Of a DNA stretch of 64,000 nt, positions 11,669-22,879 are shown piece after piece. The stretch is taken from positions 27,034,001-27,098,000 of the forward strand of contig OX485804.1 of the NCBI GenBank assembly GCA_950295325.1, read 5' to 3'. Position numbers and translations under genes: made by a program. This DNA is from Polytrichum commune. Taxonomy: Eukaryota; Streptophyta; Polytrichopsida; Polytrichales; Polytrichaceae. Positions within the stretch are counted from its first letter, which is position 1. Every line of letters starts with the position of its first letter. Below the pieces are notes generated by a model. It was not told the DNA's origin. It did not search any database and worked only from the letters and a program-made list of their open reading frames with translations.

Positions 11669-11965
11669 CTACTCACAAATTTTAACCCAAGACAAGGCTA
11701 TTTGAGGCAGCGGTTGGTATGACAGAGAAGATGGGAAAAAAACAATAAATAAATAAGATGTCTTGAGTTGGAGTTCTCTGCAGGCCACGTTTCTTGTCCT
11801 TGGGTTTGAGGTTGCCAAGAAACTTGACCTCTGGAGAAGTTCTTGTTTTCCTTTGATGATAGCCGTGTCATTCTTTTTCATCCGTGGTTGAAGTTCTCCG
11901 TCAGAGAAGTCGTGCCCGTAGTGTAAATCGCGGGAGGTGAAGAACCCCATTTCGTAGCTGATCAT
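11669..11965 (-). CDS. Unrecognised open reading frame, doubtful
   Basis: A minus-strand ORF whose first ATG is at about 11965 (MISYEMGFFTSRDLHYGH...), hydrophilic for about 65 residues and then turning low-grade. A possible splice acceptor (ATTTCAG) lies just upstream at about 11986-11980, so this could be an internal exon, but no donor-linked partner was found. No family was recognised. It may equally be chance. Confidence 0.2.
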   Translation of the reverse strand: MISYEMGFFTSRDLHYGHDFSDGELQPRMKKNDTAIIKGKQELLQRSSFLATSNPRTRNVACRELQLKTSYLFIVFFPSSLSYQPLPQIALSWVKICE

Positions 11966-12031
11966 GTTGTTCCAGTCCACTGAAATTCTTGACTAGTGCA
12001 CTTCTTCACAAGTTCTCTAAAGCGGCCCTAA

Positions 12032-12290
12032 GGGCCGCTTCACACACGAGACTCAAGGCCCATGACCATTGCATTCTAAGATCTCTCATTGGTCGAAGCG
12101 GCCGAGACCGACCTAGTTCATGTCACACTAGAAGGTGGAGGCCCGATGGCCCAGAGGAATTACCATGGATGAACCGTCTACATGGATTCCTACATGGCCA
12201 ACCATAACTGTTATTTCAAAACTTTAGAGCAAAATCAAGGGTCCTCACAACTACATGGCCACAACCCTTGGCTTGTGTGTGAAGTGGCCC
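12032..12290. mobile_element. Harbinger-like MITE, TAA target duplication (family T2, short)
   Basis: A 259-bp element with ends GGGCCGCTTCACACACGAG and (other end, inverted) GGGCCACTTCACACACAAG, flanked by TAA at 12029-12031 and 12291-12293. It shares ends and internal CTACATGGATTCCTACATGG with the longer copies at 25815 and 58725, so it is an internal-deletion derivative. Confidence 0.85.
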
Positions 12291-12860
12291 TAAGTGCATA
12301 TATAAGGTATGTGGGTGTTATTCAGTTCATATTCCATGTCCGCCAACTTCTACCGAATCATTCGATTTGCACAACAAAACGTGTGTTGCATTAGGATGGC
12401 AAATCTACGATGAAGTATCAACATAAACCCAATTAAAATTTGGACCTCCCCTGATTTAGTCATGATTATCAAAAATGCATGTTTGTTAATTTCTTCACTA
12501 AATACATAGACCCTCCCAATTATGTTCAATGTCAAGTGCAGAGAAGTTAGATAGCATTTGAAAACGTAATCCAATCTCTTTTGAACATGTGTTTTTATGA
12601 TGTAACTTTGCTCTTTGATAAAGGTCCGATTTAAAAAAGTAGCCAAATAACACCCGCATGCCTTATGACCCGGGTCCCCATACATGGCTACCGGTCACGT
12701 CCGCCATGGCCCATAATATAATCGGGGGCATCGGATATAGTTAGCAATTGATCGTTATGCGGCCCTAAGTTCAGCATAATCGACTTATTTTTGTAGTATT
12801 CAAGTCTATCGTGTATCCTAATATAGTTGTTGAAAATTGCATAGGGCAACAATATTAGTA

Positions 12861-13443
12861 CACTAATTATCCCATTTAGTGTGTGTTACAATTCGGAGTC
12901 ATGCAGTGCAATAACGCCTTAGCACATGGTTTACACAAAAGGGATGTTAATTTGGGTAACATTATTTTAGAGGAGAGTAGTCTCATTATATGTCCCACAT
13001 GTTCACTCTATACGAACTTTGTAAATTGTAGATCATGTGATCAAAGCTGATATCTTATAATACACAAGTTTTTACGTAGAAGTAGTTGAAACTAATATCT
13101 ATGTCTGGTCAAAGATTACGAGGTATTGATAGTCGACTCTCTTATAGAGGAGTTGAAAGGTAGGTTACAATAGACCAAAGTTTTTTCCGGTCGGGGAGAG
13201 CTTTGTGTGGGTTCAACTCTTAGGCTAAATATATATGGCATTGTCCCATTGCGAACCCTATATTGGTGACATGTGAACATGCTCTTACTCAAAGGTTCGA
13301 TTTTTACTAACAAAAGTTCAGTAGGTTGTTCGGACATTATAGAACATATATAAATTTTCTTGGTAATATATTTCATTCTCATTAAACAATTATAGCACTG
13401 CATAATTATAAATAGTAACACACACTAATTGGGATAATATGTG
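12861..13443. mobile_element. TA-class element, family M4 (copy a)
   Basis: 583 bp with inverted ends CACTAATTATCCCATTTAGTG(TGTGTTAC) and, from the right, CACATATTATCCCAATTAGTG(TGTGTTAC). The left flank is TA, the right is CA (decayed). The terminal region, including the GGAGTCATGCAGTGC block, matches the ends of 37888-38436. The centre carries the sequence shared with 1180-1730. Confidence 0.75.
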
Positions 13444-13794
13444 CAATAGGAATGTGGTACCATCTTCTTAAGGTGTGTTTGAAATATAATTGTGGTGACT
13501 CATATTTGGTCTACTATTGTAGGTTGTTTGTATTGGAGGGCCTCAAACAAGAAGCTTATAGTAGACATGCCTAATTTGGTTTCTTATCTTAATCGGACAC
13601 ATGTATTTGAGTATTACGTGGTTTCGTGTGGCTCCTAGAACAGATACAAAACACACATGTGCTTAAAAGAACTACGTGCTCAAAACATGATAATCATTAT
13701 AGGTTCAGTTGGCAATCAACATGATTAGTGGGGGGAGGGGGTATATGACCATTTAATGAGCATGCAAACATCTATTTTTAGCATATATTGAGCA

Positions 13795-13925
13795 CAAAGT
13801 CGGATATATTTTGAACACTTGTCTTTTGGTGTCAATATTTGGAGTCACACCAAACCACATACCACTCAAATACATGTGTCTAATTAAGATATGTAATAGA
13901 ATTAGTCATGTCTAGCTTAGTCAAG
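13795..13925. repeat. Dispersed family R copy
   Basis: Shares the phrase CACACCAAACCACATACCAC ... GTGTCTAATTAAG with about 4200-4310, 20330-20450 and 42590-42650. Boundaries are approximate and nothing indicates the element class. Confidence 0.5.
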
Positions 13926-13994
13926 TTCGTTGCACTATTTGTCCTCTAGTATTGTAAACATTATGAGCAATATTTTTGTGTGTCCATAGTACTA

Positions 13995-14534
13995 CATCAT
14001 TTATGGTATTTAGTGTCACGTACACCATTTTGCAAAGGGCCTAAACTAGATGCCTAGAGATCTCACAATGTTACATATGCTATTTTGTCAATATGATATT
14101 ATTCATCAACATAAGTACTTAATTTAAAAGAAAAGAAAAAATTACATCATAACATTTAGCATAGCACATAGGGATACTTGAGATGGTACTTTTGCATTTT
14201 AGTATACAAAGATAAGAAATCATTGAGCATACTCATGGCAAGTGTTATGTGTTTACATTTTAGTATGCAAGAGGAAGATATTCCTCAGCATACTAATGCC
14301 AAGTGTCAATTGTGTACATCATATCAACTTGTAGACCATTGTGAAACATAAGCATACACTTCATAACACTGTTGAACATACTCATGCCAAGATATTAGTA
14401 AGCGCACTTGAACGCCAAGTGTCATGAGGTGACACTCATGATGAAGTTGTCAATCATTAGTATAACCTAACATAGACCTCAAAATAGAATAAGTGACACT
14501 ATTACACATGTGACACTAAATACCACAAATGGTG
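13995..14534. mobile_element. TA-flanked MITE, family M3 (copy a)
   Basis: 540 bp, TA at 13993-13994 and 14535-14536. Inverted ends are CA(T/C)CATTTATGGTATTTAG and, from the right, CACCATTTGTGGTATTTAG, both followed by TGTCACGT/TGTCACAT. Related copies: 37186-37660 and, internally inverted, 43807-44344. Non-coding. Confidence 0.85.
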
Positions 14535-14555
14535 TAAATCTTCAAACCATCTACA

Positions 14556-15041
14556 TTAATATATTATGTCATGCTTATGCAACTCATTCACATAGCGTGG
14601 TGTTGTTATGGTAGAGAACTTTGTGGTCCAACGTATTTTGTTGTAGATGAAAGTTTTATGTGGACGGTGAAAGAAATGCACTTTGAATTGCATGCCGAGA
14701 GAGATAAAAGAAACGAAATCATCACAACCACCAATAAGGACATTTAGGTCGTGGAAGGGGCCAAGATGAGCATGGGTACACTTGTGCTTGGGTGGAAATG
14801 TAATGCTAGTTTGTAGCATACATATTGTTATTTTTTGCTTATCTCTTACGACAAATTTAGCATTAGTGACCCGGAAATCAATTGAGGGAAACTCATCTAG
14901 GATAAATTTGCCATAACTTTTTGCATGCATAGGATGAACCCTAGGTGGAAATCTATACATAGTGCACCTACCACAAGGTGAGCAATAAACCCTGTTATAT
15001 ACCAAGGGGACTCTTGAACATGGTAAAACCAACAATCTCAT
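14556..15041 (-). pseudogene. Possible retroelement protein remnant
   Basis: An open minus-strand frame of about 160 codons with a CSPCGRC cysteine pair near residue 21, then IDFRVTNAKFVVRDKQ and, near residue 93, LGPFHDLNVLIGG ... KTFIY. The last block loosely resembles the hydrophobic D-x-V/I-IG region of Ty3/gypsy-type retropepsins. There is no adjacent gag, RT or integrase and no LTR pair. A similar pattern (C-x2-C, then IDFEAPKYVIIID) occurs in broken minus-strand frames at 46487-46790, suggesting a shared mobile origin. The identification is weak. Confidence 0.25.
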
Positions 15042-15172
15042 ATTCGCGTTTGTAAAAATACAAATGCTAGTTTTTCTTTTCTTTTCTTTTCTTGTGTGTC
15101 CAGTTTAGACCCATTTAGTTTAGTTCACATGGCTAATCAATCGTGTGTGCAGTGCTAAACAACGTTGTCAAT

Positions 15173-15385
15173 GTCCGGGGAGATTTTTAGACATAATTGG
15201 TCAAGATCCTAGTGTTTCCAAGTCCAACTGGTTACATGTTGTGATCTTTCGATTTCTCTTTATTAATTTGAGGTAGATTCACGAATTCTCTCTAAAATGG
15301 TCGGTCATTTTCGTGAAGCCCTTCAAACTCAACCGGCTATATTGCCAAGTAGCGGTTGGTTGTCCCCGTTCATTGAATGTTATGG
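15173..15385 (+). repeat. CCGGTT-bearing dispersed repeat, family P (copy 2)
   Basis: Begins GTCCGGGGAGATTTTTAGAC, then TCAAGATCCTAGTGTTTCCA, AAGTCCAACTGGTTACATGTT, a TTATTAATTTGAGG block, AACTCAACCGGCTA and AGCGGTTGG. Unexpanded. Confidence 0.75.
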
Positions 15386-16369
15386 AGCTCTTACTTTATG
15401 TAATTTAGTCCAACTTCGAGAACTAAAGTTCCAAACTTATGAGGGCAAGTTATTCTACTTTCATCACCTTGTACCCTCTGCATAAAGGCCCATTACGGGT
15501 GACCTAGTAAGCTTGAGTTATAAGGAGGCATCAAATCCCAACACACAAATCTTGAGCCAAGCCTCGGGGTCACACATCTTCCCGCTTTAAATGGGTAGAT
15601 GAACACTAGATAAGTAGAAGGTACATATTTGTGCTCATCAAACAACGGAGGGGTTGTTTGCACCATGGACCATGAAGTCGTCCCAAGGCCCTTTAAAATT
15701 TGTGATTGGTTGTTGAACTCATCCTGGGACCACTTCGGTTTACACCAAGGAAATAAATGTCAGAGTGACCATGGAGTTCGGGGTCCCCAAAAGACACATT
15801 TGAAGGCCTACATTATCTACTAACATGGTCCAACGGGTTTTGCAATGGGAGAGACAAAAGAGGTGCTCTTGTAGAAAAAGGCATGACCTATGGCAGAGAA
15901 ATGTTGTTATAATTAAAAATTTCATGAAATTGTTTCCGAGGAAGAGAAGACGAAGACAAGAGAATGGTCAAACTTGAATTTCTTTTCTTTTCTTTTCAAA
16001 ATTGCCCTTTTTGGACATATATTAAAAGAAAAATCAACACATTACTTTTTGGTGCATGGCCATTCCTCTTGGTCCACATTCGGTTTACACCTAGTGAAGA
16101 GCCCAAAGACTTTATATAAATATTATTTATTTATTAAAGAAATCGGACCATGAAAGTTGGATCATGAAGTCAAACCATGAAAAAATACCATCTTCCATGA
16201 GTCCAACTTCATGGTCCATGGTGTTAACCGGCCATGAGGAGTGCACACTAACCCCTAACAAATGCCTAAGAAGCCAAAATGCAAGTGTGCGCATTTTCCA
16301 AAATATATCTCTCTCAATAAGGCACAAAGCTTGGAACGGTAGCAAATTCGACACACCACCTCGACCAGT
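15386..16369. other. No gene; local inverted duplications
   Basis: No protein was recognised. Bases about 16144-16220 form a fold-back (GGACCATGAAAGTTGG opposite CCAACTTCATGGTCC), and related ACCATGAAGTC phrases occur at about 15666. Probably decayed MITE material. Confidence 0.4.
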
Positions 16370-16600
16370 GTCCGGGGAGATGTTTGGGCATAATTGGTCA
16401 AGATCCTAGTGTTTCCAAGTCCAACCAGTCACATGCTGACATCTCACAATTTTTCCTTCATTAAAATTGAGGTATATTCCCCTAAACCCCTAAAAATGAT
16501 CGGTAATTTTCCCAAGTCTTGAACTTCAACCAATTCTTTCTCAAGCTCGACCGGTTCCTCTGTAACTAGCGGTTGGTTCTCCCCATTCATTGCCTTGAAC
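16370..16600 (+). repeat. CCGGTT-bearing dispersed repeat, family P (copy 3)
   Basis: Same order of blocks as the copy at 15173: GTCCGGGGAGATGTTTGGGC, CCTAGTGTTTCCAAGTCC, AACCAGTCACATG, TTTCTCAAGCTCGACCGGTT, AGCGGTTGGTTCTCCCC. Two motifs only, no expansion. Confidence 0.75.
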
Positions 16601-16765
16601 AACTTAAGCAATTGCAATCATCTATTAATCAATCGATCAATAAGTAAATTGGTGGACCTTGAAGTGATTGGAGCCCCTATTTTTTTACTACAAGGATAGC
16701 ATGGCATTGTCATTTGAATCTTGTCCACCCTAGTAAACATGCAGTATTAAAATGAGACGAGCATT

Positions 16766-16821
16766 GAACACGAAATGGCCAAAACGACACCTTCATGTGT
16801 CGTCTTGGTCATTTCGTGTCA
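16766..16821. repeat. Short-loop hairpin, about 24-bp arms
   Basis: ACACGAAATGGCCAAAACGA and its near-complement across a loop of about six bases (CTTCAT), with two to three mismatches. It could be a collapsed MITE or a foldback. There is no evidence that it is a miRNA precursor. Confidence 0.6.
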
Positions 16822-17969
16822 GGTGGCCGTGTCGTGCATCTACCAATCCTGTAATTTTTGTCACTATAAGGTAGATTTTTGGCATCCAAATATATGATTG
16901 TAGTTGTTTTTGAATACCTAAATGTCACCTTGTAATGACAAAGAACCAGCGGCAACGACTTGCAATCTAGGTAGTGTTTAGTTACATGATCTATTGTTTG
17001 AGAATCTCGAGGTTATGGACACAAATGTTTTCCGTTTTTTCCACCAAGTATGGAATCTTGTACTTTTGACCCAATCACTTCCAAGCTTAACCCTTAAAGG
17101 ATGTAGGGGCTCAATGCACGATACGCATTTTCTATGAGCCTCGCCAAGTCTTTCAAATCATATTTTAGGTATTTAGGGTTTGAATCCTTGTTTAGTGAAT
17201 TGTCTTTATGGTAGGGATAAAACAAAAGTATTCTCGTATGTGGCATTAAGGATCAAAATACAAAGTGTGTGTATGTACCTGAGGACAATGACGTTGTGAT
17301 TCGAACGTTGATGTTCAATAACATTTAAGTGTTCACCCAATTCAAAAAGTGAACTTGAAGAATAAGTTAAATTAGATAGCGTTGCTTTTGACACAAATAG
17401 CTATAAATAATGTAGCTCAAACACACATTTTTCATGCATGGAAAGGCCTACTATGGCTTATCGGACGCGTAAGGGTGGAGTGGTTCGGATGTATCTTGGA
17501 TGTCCAGTTATTGTTTTGAAGGAAATTGTGTTTTAAGACAATTTGATGTACTTAGTCGATGACAATGATCATTATTTCAACCACATAGATGTACTTTAAA
17601 TTTAACAATTTGCAATTTTCTCTTAGTATGTTGACTTTCTCTTGATTTTGCTTTAACACATCTTTGATTAGAGTTGGACTCCCCCATGCATTTAGGGGCT
17701 AACTTAGGTTCCTTCCAATCTCCTAATGTAACTCAAACACAAATGGATGCTCCAAGTCTAAGAGAGAAGTGTCCGTTTGAACATATCATGTACACACATG
17801 GCATGCATGACATCAAGAGTTCTATATTTACTATTTCCAAGTGTTTCAAGCACCTTTGATGCACTATATCTACACTCTGTTCACATTTGTAAAGTAGCCC
17901 CCAAATGTACGATTGTGGTACATGGTGTTGGTTTTTGGTTATGTTCAATTTGGCCCTTGGGCATACCTA

Positions 17970-18365
17970 CCAATGTTGGACTGATATACATGTGAATGCA
18001 TGGGTATCATACTTTGATACTCTATTCAACATCAATAATGGTATTAAAGAACCACCTACATGCGGGTATCAAAATCGTAATATCACACAAGTACTGAATC
18101 ATATTTGCCAATGGGTATCTCAAGGTGAGAGAATATTTTGCAGTTCTTGAATATATTAGTTGGGTCAATACCCTTTCTACATCATATTCATACTAGGATA
18201 ATTTGTATCAAAATATGAAGGTCCATGCATGGTATAAAGATCTGAATGGTATCAAAAACACAAATACCCTCAAGTACCCAAACCCTATTGGTACCCAAAG
18301 ACGTGGAATTCTCTCATTGTAGATACCCGAATGGAATAAAGAAAAAGACAATACCAGTCCATCAC
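17970..18365 (+). repeat. Dispersed repeat pair member (partner 25305-25697)
   Basis: Same block order in both: TATACATGTGAATGCAT, GGGTATCAAAA/GCGTAAT, TTGGGTCAA, ATACTAGGA, TATGAAGGT, GATACCCGAA, AAAGAAAAAGA. Diverged by eye to roughly three-quarters identity. Non-coding, class unknown. Confidence 0.6.
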
Positions 18366-18528
18366 TGATACTTACATACCTTTATACACCACTTGCACGC
18401 ATGGAGCATGAGACATTTCAGAAAAGTAGCCTCATGTTGTGTGTGATTTGGTGACCCATTTGGTGGTTTTGGGCATGGGCATGGCCCACAAACCGAAGGG
18501 GACATACAATCTAACCTCCATAGTATGA

Positions 18529-18667
18529 TAGATAGATAGAAACTCCGGTCCCTTAGTCAGGGGCCGGCATGAATAGAGTGTCCGTTCGTAAGGCCAATGA
18601 CCCGATGTCCACTTAACTTCAGAGTTCTGATGGGATTTGGTGTAGTAGCCTTGGTATGACCGCATCA
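18529..18667 (-). mobile_element. 5S-rRNA-headed SINE-like element
   Basis: Read on the minus strand from 18667, the first ~57 bases follow the 5' half of 5S rRNA: GCGGTCATACCAAGGCTACT, then CCATCAGAACTCTGAAGTTA, which covers the box A/intermediate/box C internal promoter region. The sequence then diverges and ends in a (CTAT)3 tail at 18529-18541. It is flanked by a perfect 13-bp direct repeat CTCCATAGTATGA at 18516-18528 and 18668-18680, the kind of target duplication made by LINE-mediated insertion. Together these indicate a short SINE3-like element with a pol III promoter of 5S type. An alternative is a fragment of a Cassandra-type TRIM LTR, which also carries 5S sequence, but those give 5-bp duplications. 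I see no other copy in the window. Confidence 0.72.
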
Positions 18668-18699
18668 CTCCATAGTATGACACTCAATTATACGACACC

Positions 18700-19029
18700 C
18701 CGACTATGTGACGCATTTCCGTCGACCAAGCTTACTAGTGTTAACTGACCTTCATACTATGACTATGACACTCGTAATACGGTATTTTTAGACCCTATTT
18801 ATCATATAATAAAGGTAATTAATGTGGGTAAGTGGTGGGATCCATATATATATACACATATATTCAAAATTCATATGTAATTGGTACTTTGAAACATGCA
18901 GAGGAACCTTGGGGAACAAATTCTCTAACTTCTCTTACAATTAGGATTTTTGTGACTAGGATCATTATACTCTTGTAGGATAGGACATACATACACGAGA
19001 CAAGGGATGGACATAAGCCGCGTGTCATG
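18700..19029. other. No gene; AT-rich
   Basis: Contains an AT-rich run (TATATATATACACATATAT) near 18845. No protein or repeat family was recognised. Confidence 0.4.
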
Positions 19030-19032
19030 TTA

Positions 19033-19345
19033 GGGTTGGTTCACACAGGGCCCCAAGTTCTAAGTCCCACGTATGACATGAATGCCTACATGGCAATGCT
19101 TTTCGGAGGCGAGGCTTGGGGCCTGTGTCGAGAGTCGGGTCGAGCAGAAAGCTAGCTAGACCCGACTCTCACCACAAGTCCCGCGAACAATTTGCATAAA
19201 ATAATCAAGATCCAACTATGAATGATAATCAAGCACGTTTTAATGGGTTTCTTGAGGCTCAAAAGTGGGGTGGGGGCTTTGCCTCAATGTTGGGACTTGT
19301 TAACACGAGGGCACTTGGGACTTGGGCCCCCTTGTGAACCGGCCC
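19033..19345. mobile_element. Harbinger-like MITE (family T1, copy b)
   Basis: 313 bp. The left end is GGGTTGGTTCACACAGGGCC; the right end inverted is GGGCCGGTTCACAAGGGGGC. Flanks are TTA (19030-19032) and TTG (19346-19348). The internal inverted repeat around GAGTCGGGTCGAGC/AGACCCGACTC matches the one in the copy at 575. Confidence 0.8.
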
Positions 19346-19657
19346 TTGAAATCTCGAATTGTCGGTGAGTTTGTTATGAGGACACATAAGATAAGATGGA
19401 TAAAGTTGGAACAAAAGGCTGCTTCAAAGTGGCCTTCTCAGTTCATGCAATTGAAAGCTCACATGTCGCAAAGTGTGGTGGGTGCCTATCCTTTCCGATA
19501 TGCCAAAAACTCAATGTTAGTGCTCTAGGAAAACAACAAAAAGAAACAAAGGGGGAAAGAAAAATAATATAGAAAAGTATGCTTGGAAAATGATACTGCC
19601 GTTGCCTTGATGAACGAAAGGCAAGCCGGTCATAAATGGTGACTTCTCTTTGGGGGT

Positions 19658-19890
19658 GTCCATTGGGGAGATTTTCGGGCATAATCGGTCAATATCCTAG
19701 TGTTTCCAAGTCCAACCGGTTACATTGTTGACATCTTTTTGGTTTTCCTTGCTTAATTTGGGGTATATTCTCTATATTCTCCTAAAGAGATCGGAGGTTT
19801 TCTTCAAAAGTCTTGAACTTCGATCAATTGTTTTTTCAAATTCAGTTTATTCATTTGTAACTAGTAGTCGGTTCTTCCCGTCCATTTCTT
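19658..19890 (+). repeat. CCGGTT-bearing dispersed repeat, family P (copy 4)
   Basis: GTCCATTGGGGAGATTTTCG, CCTAGTGTTTCCAAGTCC, AACCGGTTACATTGTTGACA, then a degraded motif pair and a TCGGTTCTTCCCGTCCAT terminus. Confidence 0.7.
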
Positions 19891-20324
19891 TGTCGCACTG
19901 GAAGAGAACTTGTTCATTTTGATCATCTGTGCAACTTGTTCATTGTAATTCATGGTGAAAAACTATGTAAAACAAATGAATTTGGTTGTGCATGTGAAGT
20001 TGTCAATTGCCAGTGGCGACCAACAACTACATGTTGACAACCTCTAGAATGTATTTTCTCCCCATGACTTGCAATGTACAAATTGCAATGGATGATAGAA
20101 ATGGACAAGTTTTCTCTTCTAGTGTACGATACGAAACACGGAATTAGTGCAAGATGACTATCAAATCGAAATGCAATCATTTTCCTCGTGATTTTTTAGA
20201 GCTCCTACGAATACCTTCTTCATTGTTAAAAGCGAATTTTTTTCCTTACTGAAACGATCATAGAGTCTCTCTCTTCCCCAAGTATGTTGATTATGGACAC
20301 TAAAATGTTCAACAAATTATGATC

Positions 20325-20455
20325 ACATAATCCAATCTATTCCTAAGAGGTGACAATATTTTTAAACTTGTTCTTAGTTCCACACCTAACCACACACCGC
20401 TTCAATAAAGGTGTTTGGTTAAGGTGAGTGAATAACCGAATTAGGCCCGCTTACC
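20325..20455. repeat. Dispersed family R copy
   Basis: Contains CACACCTAACCACACACCGC, AATAAAGGTGTTTGGTTAAG and GAATTAGGCC, matching the order seen at about 4200-4310. Confidence 0.5.
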
Positions 20456-22234
20456 TTATGATAACTTAGAGAGCTTCGCTTCAATGGGCATACGAATTTT
20501 AGTACCTTATCGCCTCTTCTAAATTTCAAGATGCAATTTACTTAACCTTCTTGACTGCCCTCTTAACAACAACAACAAAAAGCTGTGTGACATTTGCAAT
20601 GTAAGACATCGTCATAATGGCCATATCATAATGTAAAACTTACAAATCCAAGCTAAACGTGCATTGCGGGATGACTTGTTACCAAATTCAAAGCAACTTG
20701 GACTGAAAGCCACTTCAAAATCGAAGTACATGTATACCTAACGCACACTTCCATGTTGAGGTAAAGTCGGCGAACCCCCCCCCCCCCCCCCAAATTCACA
20801 TGGAAGGGTGCCAAAGTTTTTACCGGGAGAACTAGAATTGGTGACTAATACATTTCTAGGCAAAGGTTGAATGTTGAGGAGGAGTTGGTAATCTTTCTAA
20901 TTTGGATTTGGAAATTCAATTTTGGGTTGAGCATAAAATAAGATTTACAATTCCATCTTATAATTTGCGGACATGAAATTGCCATACCTTACACTACATA
21001 TAGTTCTATTCTATCTTGATGTTATAAAAATGTTAGTATTCCCACATTCCTGATGTTTCATACTTTGGAGTTATTACGATATGTTAAAACCTTTAATTTA
21101 TCTGCTCTTACAATATTTCAAATGAAAAATGGGACGGCCACAACATTCCAACTCACACAATTGACAACACATCAAACATGCTCTCTCATATGTTGGCCCT
21201 CCTACTCCATTAACATGGAAGTGCTTGTGCAAAGAAAATGTAGTGAAATCCTGCCCGACGATTCACTGGTGAAATTTCATTAAAAAAAATTTGTGTCTGT
21301 ATGGCGCCAATATGGCACATGGAAGTCTTTCGTTAACTTCAAGAATATATGACGAAGCATGTTTAGTTCCTAATTGTTCAACAGTAGCAAAATTCAAACC
21401 CAACTTTGTGATGTAGAGGCCAAGAGACTTTGAGTCCTATAGGTTATATATTGATTCTTTGTGAGCCACGTTGCGGCACATTTGCAACTAGAATTCCAAT
21501 CTTAAGAAAAGAAAGCACCTATTCTGGTACTAGAGCTTAATCATGAAACACCCAGGGTTGTATTTATCTTGCACACAACGCTTTGAAGGTGGAGTTTTTT
21601 TGTTAACACAAGTTTACCTTGAGCATGTGTGTGGGAGCTTATAGAAGTTTGCTAGCTTAGGGTTGAGTGAACCTCTACAGTTCATCATGCCAAGAGCTTG
21701 AGTGGTTGAGAGTCATCTTCATTTACAAGTCTGTGTTGGAAGTGTGCTTCCAACTTTGATTGAGCCATGCTAAATGTCCCTAATAGGTATACACTCACTT
21801 AACTATAGCAAGAGGCACCAAATCAACAAACCATTCAAAAACAAAAGGCCCTATCGGAGTTGCAAGTCTAACAACGCATGATAGATGGACAAACAAATGG
21901 TTTCAATTATAATTTTACATTAATACACACCGTGGGAATGAGACGGCTACTTTTGACACAAAATGTGCTACCCAAGGGCCATTTTGATGAACTTAGTGTA
22001 ATAAAATTTCGACCTTGAAAAAATGATTATAAGTAAATAATTATGAAGAGACATTTCACATTGTGAAGAGACATGGTCAATATGGATGCTCCTTTGTTGC
22101 ATATTAGATAATTCCTCTCATGTGAATAAACTAAGGATATTCATTGCTACTCCCAAAATGTTCAAGTAAGTACCTATCTTACATATTGGTTTGTGCTTTC
22201 TTGGGAATTTTAGAGTCCAAGTGAATCCATTATC
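20456..22234. other. No gene; AT-rich intergenic
   Basis: A poly-C run of 18 at 20776-20793 is the only notable feature. Short ORFs (such as 21053-21283) show no family resemblance. Confidence 0.4.
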
Positions 22235-22879
22235 ATGACTTCACAAAGGATGGATCCATTGATAGAGGTAGAACTGCGAAAGGATTTCTTAGAGAAGGTA
22301 GATGACATGTCACACGAGAATTTAAAACGCATTGTGAAAGCTTGTGTGTGGAACCTCCAAGAAGCCACAGAACTGGTAAAATGTGAGGAAGAGACAAGTG
22401 GTGGACACATTGATGATGAGAATTTGCGGGATGTTATTCAAGGGTTACTCGCACAACTCCAACAATATAGAAGCGAGCACTTGGGCTACACGGATGCAAT
22501 GATTAAATTGCAAAAACAAAACCAAGAGTGTATTGAGAGGTTGCATGCCGCCTCAAACATGTGTTGGGAAATTGATGTTTTACACAAGAAAGGTGATTTT
22601 GATCATGACATTGTTTTGTATTATAAAACCCTCACCGAAAGTCTTATGAAGACAATTCATGAACTACAAGAAAGCCTCAAAGCAAGAACACTACAATGGC
22701 AAGTCACCTTAAACTTATACCTAAAGGAGAAGTACGAAGGTGGACACAACTTAACAGCCTTGGAAACCATTGCAAAGGACAAGTATATAGAGGTATATAG
22801 AGAAATGGAGACAAAGAGAGAACGGGGGCGGGAGTGGAAAGAGGAATATGATTTGAGTGGATTAAGATATTTCAATTGA
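22235..22879 (+). CDS. Hypothetical protein, 214 aa, helical/coiled-coil
   Basis: An intact ATG-to-stop frame of 645 bp, by far the longest in this AT-rich region. I do not recognise the family. The protein is hydrophilic and rich in Glu, Lys and Leu. Residues about 65-105 and 135-165 have heptad-like spacing (LRDVIQGLLAQLQQYRSEH; YKTLTESLMKTIHELQESL), suggesting coiled coils. No signal peptide, membrane segment or metal-binding motif is visible. The C-terminus is basic-acidic (EMETKRERGREWKEEYDLSG). A second in-frame Met at codon 6 is an alternative start. AATAAA at about 22889, just after the stop, could serve for polyadenylation. Candidates are a lineage-specific gene or a protein left by a mobile element; nothing around it decides. 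Confidence 0.5.
   Translation: MTSQRMDPLIEVELRKDFLEKVDDMSHENLKRIVKACVWNLQEATELVKCEEETSGGHIDDENLRDVIQGLLAQLQQYRSEHLGYTDAMIKLQKQNQECIERLHAASNMCWEIDVLHKKGDFDHDIVLYYKTLTESLMKTIHELQESLKARTLQWQVTLNLYLKEKYEGGHNLTALETIAKDKYIEVYREMETKRERGREWKEEYDLSGLRYFN

Noticed and set aside
18529-18667. A functional 5S rRNA gene
   Set aside because: Only the 5' half matches; the 3' half and T-run terminator are missing, and it is flanked by target duplications.
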